DNA from: Poriferisodalis sp963663635
GTDB taxonomy: Bacteria; Actinomycetota; Acidimicrobiia; Acidimicrobiales; Poriferisodalaceae
DNA length: 64,000 nt
NCBI GenBank assembly: GCA_963663635.2
Contig: CAXXMY010000009.1
Coordinates: 393,836-457,835, forward strand
Direction of reading: 5' to 3'
Under the pieces are notes generated by a model. That model made no database searches. It saw only the letters and a program-made list of their open reading frames with translations, and had not been told where the DNA came from. A program made the translations under genes and the position numbers. Every line of letters starts with the position of its first letter. Position 1 is the first letter of the stretch. Shown here one piece after another: positions 17,443 to 25,617 of this stretch.

Positions 17443-18834
17443 TCAGCGCTGTGACGAGCGCTGGTGAACTTTTGACCTGGAACGATTGTTGTTGTTGCTT
17501 CGGCGGTGACGGGACTGGTTCTTGGCCGCCGGGCGCTCGAGCGTGCGACGCCGAGTCTGCGACCGTGGGCGCTGTGAGTTCGCCTCGGCGCTCACCTTGC
17601 GGGGCTCAGAGCGTGGCTGACCTGAAGCCGCCTTGGCCTTGTGGGTCTTCGAGCCCTTCGGGCCTGCATCGGTGGCAAATCCGGTGACATAGGCGCTGCC
17701 CCTGCGTGGGCTGGCTGACCGGATCGCGGCCACGTCGACTTCGGTGATGGGCTGTTCCAGGCCCATCTTGCGCTGCATGGACTTGAATTCTTTGACCTGC
17801 TCGGGCTGGATGAGCGAGACCACCACGCCGCCCAGACCGGCCCGGGCCGTGCGGCCCGATCGGTGAAGGTACGTCTTGTGGTCGGCCGCGACGTCGTAGT
17901 GGACGACGGCACCGACACCTTCGACATGTATGCCGCGGGCAGCGACGTCAGTCGCGACCAGCGCCTGGACCTTGCCGGCCGCAAACTCGGCCAGGGCCCT
18001 GGTGCGCTGGCTCTGGCTGCGGCCGCCGTGAAGCGCCGCCGTGCGAATGCCCCGGCGATCCAGCTGCTTGGCCACGCGGTCGCAGCCATGCCGGGTTCGG
18101 CAGAACACGACCGTGGATCCTGCGGCGTCGATCGCTTCCGCGCAGACGTCGGTGCGTTCGGTCCTGGCCACACTCCAAAAGACGTGATCTGCAGCGCTGA
18201 CGTCCGGGGTTTCGTCGCCGACCTCGTGACGCACGGGATCGCGCTGATAGTCGCGGGTCAGTGTCGCCACGTCACCGTCGAGCGTGGCCGAGAACAGCAT
18301 GGTCTGGCGGTTTGCGGCGGTCTGGTCGAGCAGGCGTCGCACGACCGGGATGAATCCCATGTCGGCCATGCGGTCGGCCTCGTCGATGACGACCTTGTCA
18401 ACAGCGGACAGGTCAACATGGCGCTGTTCGATGAGGTCTTCGAGGCGACCTGGGCACGCGACGAGAATGTCGACCCCGCGACGCAGGGACCCGATCTGGG
18501 CGCCATAGCCCACACCGCCATAGGCGACGGCGACCCGGCGCTTGCCTGCGAAGGTGCGCAGCTCGGTCATGATCTGATCGGCGAGTTCGCGGGTCGGCGC
18601 GAGCACGAGCGCTCGGGGCTTGTGCGGCTGGGCGCTGCCGACGCTGGCTACCAGCGGAATCCCGAACGCCAGCGTCTTGCCGGATCCGGTGGGCGCGCGG
18701 CCGCAGACATCGCGTCCGGCCAAGGCATCGGCCACGGTGGCCGCCTGGATGGCGAACGGCTGGCTGATGCCACGTTGAGCGAGCGCGCTCACGATGAAGT
18801 CGGGGGCGCCCAGTTGGGCAAAGGTGGGGGGCAT
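17443..18834 (-). CDS. DEAD-box ATP-dependent RNA helicase
   Basis: 463 aa from the ATG at 18834, which has AGGAG five bases upstream; longer upstream in-frame starts lack a ribosome site. The Q motif FAQLGAP/QPFAIQ, Walker A APTGSGKT (about 48-55), DEAD box VIDEADRMADMG, SAT motif and HRSGRTARAG motif VI are all present, as in RhlE/CshA-type helicases. A basic, Arg/Lys/Ser-rich tail of about 80 residues at the C-terminus probably binds RNA. A cold-shock gene lies upstream on the same strand, consistent with a shared low-temperature RNA-remodelling role. Confidence 0.93.
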   Translation of the reverse strand: MPPTFAQLGAPDFIVSALAQRGISQPFAIQAATVADALAGRDVCGRAPTGSGKTLAFGIPLVASVGSAQPHKPRALVLAPTRELADQIMTELRTFAGKRRVAVAYGGVGYGAQIGSLRRGVDILVACPGRLEDLIEQRHVDLSAVDKVVIDEADRMADMGFIPVVRRLLDQTAANRQTMLFSATLDGDVATLTRDYQRDPVRHEVGDETPDVSAADHVFWSVARTERTDVCAEAIDAAGSTVVFCRTRHGCDRVAKQLDRRGIRTAALHGGRSQSQRTRALAEFAAGKVQALVATDVAARGIHVEGVGAVVHYDVAADHKTYLHRSGRTARAGLGGVVVSLIQPEQVKEFKSMQRKMGLEQPITEVDVAAIRSASPRRGSAYVTGFATDAGPKGSKTHKAKAASGQPRSEPRKVSAEANSQRPRSQTRRRTLERPAAKNQSRHRRSNNNNRSRSKVHQRSSQR

Positions 18835-19185
18835 GTGTCTCCTGGCCCGCTGCGCGCGGGCTCCTGGGGGGTTCGGTGGCGCCTCAACAGGGGGTGAAGA
18901 GGTCGGCGATAGCGGGGGTCTGGTCCACGTTGACAGGAAGAACCAAGACCGGCCTGCGAACCCGTCGGCCGAATATTCCGGCCAGACGACGGGAGGGTAC
19001 CGGCGCGCGCTGCTCAATACTCGCGCAGCAGCACGCGGCCCGGTGGCCCGAGATGTGTTGACAGGAGGTGACGTGAGACGCCGCCCATGCCCGATGCGAT
19101 CGCCAAAGGAACTCTGGTGGCCGAGATGTCTCGGGCCCCAGACTCCGTGCGGCGCCTGCCTGTTCGGCGGGCGACGGTCGATGGC
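18835..19185. other. Region between DEAD-box helicase and cold-shock gene
   Basis: About 350 bases with no gene I can support; it probably holds the helicase promoter and 5' leader on the minus strand. On the plus strand there is a strong ribosome-binding sequence AGGAGGTGA at 19063-19071, five bases before a GTG at 19073 that opens a 75-codon frame running antisense into the cold-shock gene. A 37-codon ATG frame (19087-19200) lies within. Neither product resembles a known protein. Confidence 0.4.
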
Positions 19186-19211
19186 GAGTGCGCTCAGTGA
19201 CGAGCGCGCTC
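19186..19211 (-). terminator. Hairpin at the end of the cold-shock gene
   Basis: GAGTGCGCTC and GAGCGCGCTC form a ten-base stem with one mismatch around a six-base loop, overlapping the stop codon of the cold-shock gene. No U-tract follows, so it may be a weak terminator or an mRNA 3'-end stabiliser. Confidence 0.45.
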
Positions 19212-19407
19212 AGACAGGCTTGACGTTCTGCGCTTCGTCGCCCTTGCGGCCGGGTCCGATGTCGAACTCGACCGTCTGCCCTGCCTCCAGCGTTCGGTAG
19301 TTCTCACCGACGATGTTGGAGTAGTGGACAAAGACGTCATCGGCTCCCTCACGGGAGATGAAGCCGAAGCCTTTTTCACTGTTGAAGAACTTGACGGTTC
19401 CGCGCAT
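19210..19407 (-). CDS. Cold-shock domain protein (CspA family)
   Basis: 65 aa, exact family size. A single OB-fold nucleic-acid-binding domain with RNP1 KGFGFI (about 13-18) and RNP2 VFVHYS (about 26-31). It acts as an RNA chaperone or single-stranded nucleic-acid binder. It lies upstream of the DEAD-box helicase on the same strand, with a hairpin at its 3' end. Confidence 0.95.
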   Translation of the reverse strand: MRGTVKFFNSEKGFGFISREGADDVFVHYSNIVGENYRTLEAGQTVEFDIGPGRKGDEAQNVKPV

Positions 19408-19484
19408 TTAATGTCTTTCGAAGCTTGGCCTGGTCGGCCAAAGGCCACAAGGATACGCCGTGAACTGCCCAATCAAACCCGCGC

Positions 19485-20467
19485 TCACGAAGCGGGCACA
19501 AATTCGGCGAGAAAACCCAGTGTCGCTTCGACAAATGGGTCGTTCCGATCGCCTGCGACCATGTGTGCTGCATCGCCCACATTCGCGTAGTGGGCGTGGG
19601 GCACTGTCGCCAGGAACGCCTGCGCTCCCTCCTCGGAGAGCACGTCGCTGAGGCCGCCCCGCACCAGTAGCGTCGGCAGCGTCAGGTTCTCCGCGGCGGC
19701 CTGCTGGCGCGGGATGCGCTCTTTGAAGCTGCGCGGCCGGTGCATGAACGCCGGATCCCAGTGCCATCGATAGCGGCCGTCGGGCCACAGGCGCACGTTC
19801 TTGGCGAGGCCGTCGAGGTTGCGCGGACGCTTGCGATGCGGCTGATAGTTCGCGATGGCCTCGGCGACTTCTTCGAGTGAAGCGAAACCGTCAGCACCCT
19901 GAGCCATGAAGTTGCGGATCTTGCGCACTCCGGCCGCTTCGATCTGCGGCGCGGTATCGACGAGCACGAGGGCCGTGGCCTCCACGGCGCGCCCCCGACG
20001 GCGGTCAGCGACGTACCTCCGCCCATCGACGCGCCGACGAGCACTGGCATCTCGCCGAAGTACTCCACGATTGCCACCAAGTCCGCCACGAACGCCTCGG
20101 TTGTGTAGTCGCCGTCGGGTGACCAATCCGAGTCACCGTGGCCCCGTGCGTCGAGGCTGACGGCCCGGTAGCCACCGTCAGCGAGCGCCTGTCCTGCGCC
20201 TTTCCAGGCGTGGCGGATCTGCCCGCCGCCGTGCTGCAGCAGAACTAGCGGCCCGCTGTCGCCGTAGACGTCTGCCGCGACTCGGACACCGCCAGATGCG
20301 GGGATCAGCAGATCCGGATCGGGAGCGCCGACGATCCGTTCGCCGTGCTCGGACGGATGCGAGTACACGTCGGCGCCGGCGGGCTCGGATGGCACAAAGT
20401 CGGGGGCATCCGCGTCTGCGGGGTCAACGAGGGGTCGACGTTGCCGGCCAGTCGATTGCTCCGCCAT
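19485..20467 (-). pseudogene. Alpha/beta hydrolase, interrupted by one frameshift
   Basis: Start ATG at 20467 with GAAAGG seven bases upstream. The N-terminal half reads VLLQHGGGQIRHAW (oxyanion HGGG) and the nucleophile elbow VGASMGGG, then the frame is lost near 20000 in a GGGGGCGCGCC tract and resumes as VEATALVLVDTAPQIEAAG. The C-terminal half holds an acidic-residue candidate in RGGLSDVLSEEG and the catalytic His in VGDAAHMV. About 327 residues if repaired. All catalytic parts are present on both sides of one indel in a G/C run, so a consensus error is as likely as a real pseudogene. It is downstream of the selenoprotein gene on the same strand. Confidence 0.75.
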
Positions 20468-20549
20468 ATCCAGCCTTTCGTTCGCTTGCGCGCCGTTCGC
20501 GACAGCGCCGACTGTGTCAGCTGAGGATGTCAGCCGATGCGTGGAGCGC

Positions 20550-21458
20550 TCAGGTGGTCCGCGCGCGGCCGTCGGCCTTGGCGGCGGCCTGATCACCTCG
20601 ACGGGCTTCGCCCGCCGCGGCCAGCGTCGCCCGGTTCGAATCGTCAACGCGCATGAAGTGGCTGCGCCAGCCGTCGTTGTCGTCGGCATCCCACACGAAC
20701 GGCGTCTGCACGGTGGTACGCGGGAGCCACGCACGCTCGAGCAGGTCGAGCGCCGTGCCGACGATGTCGCGTTGCATCGCCGCGTCGCCCGGCTTGCCAG
20801 TCGGATTTCCGAGCGGGAAGTCGGTGAACACGAAGCGTGCGACGCCACATTCCTCGACGATGTCGCGGGCGCTGCCGACGACCACGGTCGGGATGCCCGC
20901 TTCTTCGAGGTGTCGTGCGATCAGACCCACGGTCTGATGGCAGACAGGTCAGAGGGGGACCAGCAGCGCCACGTCCACGCCGTCTTCGCGCATCCACTCT
21001 TCGATGCGGGGCGAGTCGTTGCGCTGCGTGCGGCGGTGGCTGTAGTCGGTGGGAATGCCGTAGAAGCGCTCTGACACTGCACCGATGCGGCCAACGGCTG
21101 CGAATTCGCGCAGCCGGTTGATCGGCAGGTACGTGTCGAGATCTTCGGTGTGGGTGTTGTCCTTGTCCCAGAACAGATCGTTGTTGTAGAGACCGTTGAG
21201 GGCGTCGTCGCAGTGCCCCGCGTAGGGTCGCTTCGGCCGGGCCGCAGGCACGCCAGTGGGCTCGCTGCCCGCCCGGAAGAACGATGTCGTGACCAAGCCC
21301 ACCGTGCTCTCCGAGAGCGGCTTTTCCAGTGGGGTGAATGCCACCTCGTGGCTGTACGCCCACTGGTACGGCTGCGGATAGCCGTGCGCTGCGTAGTACT
21401 CGCGCGACTTGTCGATGTAGCTCAGATACGACCGGTGTGCCCGTCTTCCGTCTGACAT
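20550..21458 (-). CDS. GrdB/PrdB-like selenoprotein with in-frame UGA (Sec170)
   Basis: 302 residues when the TGA at 20949-20951 is read as selenocysteine. Start ATG 21458 has AAGGGGA six bases upstream. N-terminal part: SYLSYIDKSREYYAAHGYP, then VGLVTTSFFR and a region ending VDVALLVPL. After the UGA the same frame continues PVCHQTVGLIARHLEEAG, giving the redox motif U-P-V-C-H-Q. This matches the glycine/sarcosine/betaine/D-proline reductase B-subunit superfamily (PF07355), where the U/C-x-x-C position is the selenocysteine site. The C-terminal part IPTVVVGSARDIVEECG to FPLGNPTGKPGD is typical of this family. A hairpin meeting bacterial SECIS rules begins 11 bases after the UGA. Function in aerobes is unknown; the neighbours are an LLM oxidoreductase and an alpha/beta hydrolase. 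The terminal stop is also TGA. Confidence 0.82.
20916..20942 (-). promoter_or_regulatory. SECIS element of the GrdB-like selenoprotein
   Basis: Directly after the UGA, ATCAGACC (20938-20931) pairs perfectly with GGTCTGAT (20927-20920) around the loop GTG. Beyond one C-C mismatch, TGC pairs with GCA. The loop starts 18 nt after the UGA and its first base is G, which fits the published bacterial SECIS rules (loop 16-37 nt from UGA, small loop with G in the first two positions). Confidence 0.8.
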
Positions 21459-21677
21459 GCCGTCCCCTTCTTCTGGACTCATTCCCGAAGGCACGCATGC
21501 CCGGGCTCTGTGGCCGCACCACGTCGGATGCGAGCCAGCCGCAGCGACCGGCGCTCGCGAACTGTACGCGTCCACGCCAGGGTGCTGCCTGTCAACGGAG
21601 TCACGTTGCATGCGGGAATGCTCCGCCATGCGGCGGCGAACGCGGGCGGGCTCGGCCGAGCGTTGGCGCCCTGCGCG

Positions 21678-22655
21678 TCAGGCGGTCTCGCGTTGAACGC
21701 TCGGAATGACCTCTTCGAGATAGGCATCAAGCGCTTCGTCGCGGATCGGCGCCCTCAACGCCACGTTGAGTCCCTGTGCGCCGGCTGCCCGGTATTCCAA
21801 GATCCGCTCGACCGCCATCTCGGGCGTGCCGACGAGCGCGCCTTCGTCGAATCGATCCGCCAGATCGCCCCACGGAGCGCGCCCCCGCTCGCGCTCGGGC
21901 TCAACCTCGGCGGGGTCGGTCACAAGATGGAACATCACGTTGATCGTTCGCTCGATTTCAGCCGGATCGCGCCCGGCAGCGGTGGCATGTGAGTCCAGCA
22001 ATGATCCGAGACGGGCGAATCTCTCGGGCGTGATGTAGGCGGCATTCCAGCCATCGGCGAGTCGGGCTGCCATCGGGATGGTGCGCCGCTCGCCGATCCC
22101 GCCGAGCCAGATCGGCAGCCGCTCCTGTATCGGAGCGGGCAGGCACGAAGCGTCGTCGGCACGAACCCAGCGGCCGTCGTAGGTCGTGCGCTCTTCGGTG
22201 AGCAGCGAGCGGATGAGCTCGAAGGATTCCTCCAGCATGTCGAAGCGCTCGCCGAGCGGCGGGAAGTCGTAGCCGAATGCTGCGGCTTCGGTTTCGTGCC
22301 AGCCCGCGCCGAGACCCAGTGTGAAACGTCCCCCGCTGAAGTGATCGAGCGTGGTGGCGGCCTTGGCCAGCAAACCCGCGTTGCGATAACCGACATAGAA
22401 GACGAGGCAGCCGATGCGGGCGTTACGAGTGTCCGCCACCAGGGAGCCAAGCGTGGAGAGGGCCTCGAAATGAGGCAGGACGCCGCCGAGCGGGGGCGCC
22501 TCGTACAGGTGGTCCCAGATGGAGATCCAGTCGGCACCGCCGGCGTCGAGTCGCTTCCACAGGTCGCGCATCTCGGCGGCCGTTATGTTCTGCTGCCCGA
22601 TGTGCGCGCCGAGCTGCATCGGTCCGTCGGCGGGGTTGTGCTGCGTCGAAGTCAC
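21678..22655 (-). CDS. LLM-class (probably F420-dependent) oxidoreductase
   Basis: 325 aa luciferase-like monooxygenase fold. It shows ADWISIWDHLYEAPPLGG, the ARIGCLVFYVGYRNAGLLAKA strand/helix, and GRFTLGLGAGWHETEAAAFG, the actinobacterial F420-dependent signature. GGIGERRTIPMAARLADGWN is the C-terminal cofactor/phosphate loop. Substrate unknown. The GTG start lies exactly six bases after a TAGCTT box, so it is probably leaderless. It is divergent from the globin gene across 40 bases and upstream of the selenoprotein gene on the same strand (219-base gap). Confidence 0.88.
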   Translation of the reverse strand: MTSTQHNPADGPMQLGAHIGQQNITAAEMRDLWKRLDAGGADWISIWDHLYEAPPLGGVLPHFEALSTLGSLVADTRNARIGCLVFYVGYRNAGLLAKAATTLDHFSGGRFTLGLGAGWHETEAAAFGYDFPPLGERFDMLEESFELIRSLLTEERTTYDGRWVRADDASCLPAPIQERLPIWLGGIGERRTIPMAARLADGWNAAYITPERFARLGSLLDSHATAAGRDPAEIERTINVMFHLVTDPAEVEPERERGRAPWGDLADRFDEGALVGTPEMAVERILEYRAAGAQGLNVALRAPIRDEALDAYLEEVIPSVQRETA

Positions 22656-22661
22656 CCGCGC

Positions 22662-22667
22662 AAGCTA
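22662..22667 (-). promoter_or_regulatory. -10 box of leaderless promoter for the LLM oxidoreductase
   Basis: TAGCTT on the minus strand, six-base spacer, GTG start. Only 15 bases separate it from the divergent globin -10 box, so the two promoters must share polymerase-binding sequence. Confidence 0.6.
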
Positions 22668-22682
22668 ACTCGCCGACGCTCT

Positions 22683-22688
22683 TAGCCT
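22683..22688 (+). promoter_or_regulatory. -10 box of leaderless promoter for the globin
   Basis: TAGCCT, seven-base spacer, GTG start of the globin gene; divergent and overlapping with the LLM promoter. Confidence 0.6.
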
Positions 22689-22695
22689 GATCGCT

Positions 22696-23199
22696 GTGAC
22701 TGACGCTGACGCCATCGGGTCGAGCGAGAACGCACCTGCGAACGAGGGCTCCCCATGGGGGGCGAGCGGACTGACACTGGGCGGAAAGCTGGCCGATGCA
22801 GTGGAGCAACCACCCACGGTCTACGCCGCTGTCGGGGGGCAGCGCTTCTTCGACGAATTGGTGGACCGGTTCTATAACGCCGTCGAGTCGGACCCGCTGC
22901 TGCGGCCGATGTATCCCAGCGACCTCACGCCGTCCCGGCACCGGCTGGCAGGGTTCTTGGCTCAGTATTGGGGCGGTCCCGCCAACTACAGCGCCGAGCG
23001 CGGTCATCCGCGGCTGCGCATGCGACACATGCCGTTCGCCATCGGCCAGGCCGCGCGGGATGCCTGGATACGCCACATGCTGGCGTCGCTCGAAGTCGCT
23101 GCGCTGCCCGACGGTTCGAAGCTGCCCGCAGACATCGCGAGCGCCATGTTCTCCCACTTCGACAACGCCGCCACCCACCTCATCAACGTGCCCGGCTAG
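22696..23199 (+). CDS. Truncated hemoglobin (group II-like)
   Basis: 167 aa: about 40 extra N-terminal residues, then a 2/2 globin domain. TVYAAVGGQRFFDELVDRFY is helix A/B with the B10 Tyr region, MYPSDLTPSRHRLAGFLAQYWGG covers the E helix, and the proximal histidine is in LRMRHMPFAIG (F8). Helices G and H follow, ending FDNAATHLINVPG. Such proteins bind O2 or NO and aid detoxification or redox chemistry; the exact role is not evident. A short gap separates it from the SCO6745-family gene. Confidence 0.9.
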   Translation: MTDADAIGSSENAPANEGSPWGASGLTLGGKLADAVEQPPTVYAAVGGQRFFDELVDRFYNAVESDPLLRPMYPSDLTPSRHRLAGFLAQYWGGPANYSAERGHPRLRMRHMPFAIGQAARDAWIRHMLASLEVAALPDGSKLPADIASAMFSHFDNAATHLINVPG

Positions 23200-23229
23200 C
23201 CCGAACCAGCAGCAACAGGGAGGCCTCAG

Positions 23230-24090
23230 GTGCACAGGGCGAGACAGATGTGGGAGTGCGTGGAGCGCTACCACCAACTCTGCTATTGGGCGCCGGAGGT
23301 GCGCGAGACGGGCTCTGCAACGGGGTTACGGGGTTTTTGGATGAACTACTTCGCAACGCGTGTGGCACCGCTGGGGCCGGTGCCGGCGGCGGTCGTGGAG
23401 TCGCTGTTCTTCTACTACGCACCGGCGCGAGTGCGGCGCTCGATTCCGGATGCCTGGGCGTACTCGTCACCGGCGGCAGTGCTGGCGGCGCGCTACGAAG
23501 GCATGGACGCTGCGCTGAGACGAGAGCTGGGCGAGCTGGTTGGCGGCGACGAGGTGCGTCGCTGCGCCGGCATCGTGCGAGCAACGGCCGAAGTGGCCGA
23601 CCCGGTCGGACGAGTCCTGTTCGCTGGCTGGTCGTCGCTGGACTGGCCTGACGAGCCGCACATGGCGCTCTGGCACGGCTGCACGTTGCTGCGGGAGTAC
23701 CGGAGTGGGTGCCATCTGGTCGCGCTTGCGGCAGCCGGACTGTCGGGCTGCGAGTCGGTGGTGTCCCAGGTCGCCGTCGACGAGGCGCCGCACGAGTGGA
23801 TCAGCCAGGAAGCCGGGTGGTCCGCTGCGGAGGCTGCCGAGGCATACGAGAGCTTGCGAGTCCGCGGCTGGGTGGATGCGGATGGCTGGGCCACGCAGAC
23901 CGGACGCGATGGTCGTGCCGAGATCGAGGCCCTCACCGACCGACTCGACGGCGCCCCCTGGGCTGCGGTGGGAGCCGAAGCGGCCGACGCCTTGCTCGCT
24001 GACATGGCGCCCATCAATGCCGTGCTGCCCAATGACGACCAGATCGACTGGCGCGAGCTGTATCCGGCGAACGAAACCCGCACTGACTGA
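23230..24090 (+). CDS. SCO6745-family protein
   Basis: 286 aa, GTG start after AGGGAGGCC. Matches the actinobacterial SCO6745 family: RQMWECVERYHQLCYWAPEV at the start, GFWMNYFATRVAPLGPVPA, VVESLFFYYAPARVRRSIPDAW, and a C-terminal winged-helix-like part with HEWISQEAGWSAAEAAEAY. Function unknown; this family often lies near redox or regulatory genes. It is probably co-transcribed with the globin 30 bases upstream. Confidence 0.8.
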   Translation: MHRARQMWECVERYHQLCYWAPEVRETGSATGLRGFWMNYFATRVAPLGPVPAAVVESLFFYYAPARVRRSIPDAWAYSSPAAVLAARYEGMDAALRRELGELVGGDEVRRCAGIVRATAEVADPVGRVLFAGWSSLDWPDEPHMALWHGCTLLREYRSGCHLVALAAAGLSGCESVVSQVAVDEAPHEWISQEAGWSAAEAAEAYESLRVRGWVDADGWATQTGRDGRAEIEALTDRLDGAPWAAVGAEAADALLADMAPINAVLPNDDQIDWRELYPANETRTD

Positions 24091-24156
24091 GTCACTCCCG
24101 CCCAGGCCGCAGCAACACCCTGCGGGCGGGTGGCGACATCTGCAAGGCTGCGGGGC

Positions 24157-24657
24157 ATGAGCGAGCAACTGCTTGGACACGTCGACAACCCCGTCATGGA
24201 GCACACCGACGCCATCGACATCGATGCTCCCCCGTCGAAGGTGTGGGGAATGGTGACGGCGCTGGATCGCTACGGCGAGTGGAGCAGCGAGAACACCGGC
24301 GGTTACTGGCGCAAGGGGCCCGACGGCGAGCCCGGGACCGGCCAAGTCGGCGACATGTTCGTCGGCATCAACCGGCTCGACGGCGAGGAATGGAAGGCGC
24401 CCGTCGAGATCATTCGACGTGTCGAGAACGAGGACTTCGCGTTCGTCACCGGCGGCCTCGAATACAACATCGTCCTGTGGCGCTACCAGCTAGCGCCCAA
24501 GGGTGGCGGCACGACGCTCACCGAGATTTGGACGTTGCGGAAGCTGTCGCCCCGCATGGTCGAGCACGGTCAAGGCGAAGTCGATCAGCGAGCCCACAAT
24601 GCGCGCACAAGCATCCGAGCGACGCTCGAAGCGATGAAGGCGGCCGCAGAGGCCTAG
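24157..24657 (+). CDS. SRPBCC (START/Bet v1-like) family protein
   Basis: 166 aa from the ATG at 24157. The polyketide cyclase/dehydrase-like fold is evident in HTDAIDIDAPPSKVWGMVTA (about 17-36), the YGEWSSENTGGYWRKGP segment, and the long C-terminal helix with ARTSIRATLEAMKAAAEA. These proteins bind hydrophobic ligands in a cavity; the specific role is unknown. Earlier in-frame start at 24130 is possible. Confidence 0.8.
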   Translation: MSEQLLGHVDNPVMEHTDAIDIDAPPSKVWGMVTALDRYGEWSSENTGGYWRKGPDGEPGTGQVGDMFVGINRLDGEEWKAPVEIIRRVENEDFAFVTGGLEYNIVLWRYQLAPKGGGTTLTEIWTLRKLSPRMVEHGQGEVDQRAHNARTSIRATLEAMKAAAEA

Positions 24658-24663
24658 CGCGCC

Positions 24664-24689
24664 GGGCGCGCAGACCGGGCGCGCAGACC
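24664..24689. repeat. 13-bp perfect tandem duplication
   Basis: GGGCGCGCAGACC occurs at 24664-24676 and again at 24677-24689, abutting the stop codon of the EthD-domain gene. Confidence 0.85.
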
Positions 24690-25426
24690 TAGCCGGGAAT
24701 GCCGATCATCTGCGTGCGTGAACGCAGGACCACCATGCGCTTGATGTCGACGAAGTCACCGAAGCCGTCCTCGGTGACCGTCGACTTGTAGGTCTCCCAG
24801 CCGTCCGGGTCGGCGAAATAGAGCTCAGCCATGCCCATGTAGGGCTCGTTGGCCGGGTTCACGCTGTGGTTGACCACGTAGCGCAATCCGCCGATCTCTT
24901 CCATGACGCCGCGCACGTTCGGCGCATGCGCCTCCAGCCAGTGCCGGAATGCCTCGCCGACGTCGACGCCGTCGCGGGCGGGCACCAGAAACGTCACCTT
25001 GTAGTAGCCCGAGCGCGTCGCTGGGAACGGTTCGTTGAGCGTGTTGGGGACAACGGGCAGGCTGCCGTCGAGCACCACATACTCCGTCACCGGCCACTGC
25101 ACGTACGGCTCGGCCTTCTGCTGGAACGTGTCGGCCGGCGTGGTCCCGTGGGGTTCGTCTGGAGGCGGGAACGGCCGCTCGAACCACAGCTGGGCCATGC
25201 CGTCCCACGCGGCATCGCTGCCGTCGTCACGTCGCTCGAACAGCGTGGCGATGTACTTGTGCGCGTGGAGCTTGCCCGCCGCGGCCTGCCGTTGCTGGCC
25301 CTCGATCACGTTCGGCATGTGGTTCTTGAACCAGTTCGCCACTAGCTCGTCACGGGAGGCTTCGGGACGCCGCTTTATCAGGTAGATCATCTTCGCTGCG
25401 GGTGTGGCGGTGATTTCGCCTGACAT
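24689..25426 (-). CDS. EthD domain protein (two dimeric alpha-beta barrel repeats)
   Basis: 245 aa. The first ferredoxin-like half starts AAKMIYLIKRRPEASRDELV with NWFKNHMPNVIEGQQ; the second half repeats the pattern from YYKVTFLVPARDGVDVGEAF with HWLEAHAPNVRGVMEE. This H-x-P-x-V/N arrangement is the EthD/stress-responsive barrel. Relatives assist oxidative degradation pathways, but a specific function cannot be assigned. A stand-alone gene between convergent SRPBCC and the aminotransferase. Confidence 0.75.
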   Translation of the reverse strand: MSGEITATPAAKMIYLIKRRPEASRDELVANWFKNHMPNVIEGQQRQAAAGKLHAHKYIATLFERRDDGSDAAWDGMAQLWFERPFPPPDEPHGTTPADTFQQKAEPYVQWPVTEYVVLDGSLPVVPNTLNEPFPATRSGYYKVTFLVPARDGVDVGEAFRHWLEAHAPNVRGVMEEIGGLRYVVNHSVNPANEPYMGMAELYFADPDGWETYKSTVTEDGFGDFVDIKRMVVLRSRTQMIGIPG

Positions 25427-25499
25427 GGTTGCCTCCTCGACAAGATCGGTCGGGCGGATGCCGCCCTATGCGTCGCGATCCTGCCACTTCGCCCCGGCC

Positions 25500-25617
25500 G
25501 TCGCAGCGCCGCAGTCGCGCCGGCGCTCAGCCGTCAGCCACCCAATTCCGCAACAATTTCGTCGCAGCGCCGCAGTCGCGCCGGCGCTCAGCCGTCAGCC
25601 ACCCAATTCCGCAACAA
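25500..25617. repeat. 57-bp direct repeat copying the 3' end of the aminotransferase gene
   Basis: Two identical 57-bp copies (25500-25556 and 25561-25617) separated by TTTC. The second copy includes the last codons and stop of the minus-strand aminotransferase; the first lies beyond it. Each copy holds a stem AGCGCCG / CGGCGCT with a nine-base loop (minus-strand reading), so a possible terminator hairpin has been duplicated. Confidence 0.95.

Noticed and set aside
19073..19300. Small ORF with a perfect AGGAGGTGA ribosome site, antisense to the cold-shock gene
   Set aside because: Cys/Trp/Pro-rich product without family resemblance and overlapping a certain gene; kept only as a note in the intergenic entry.
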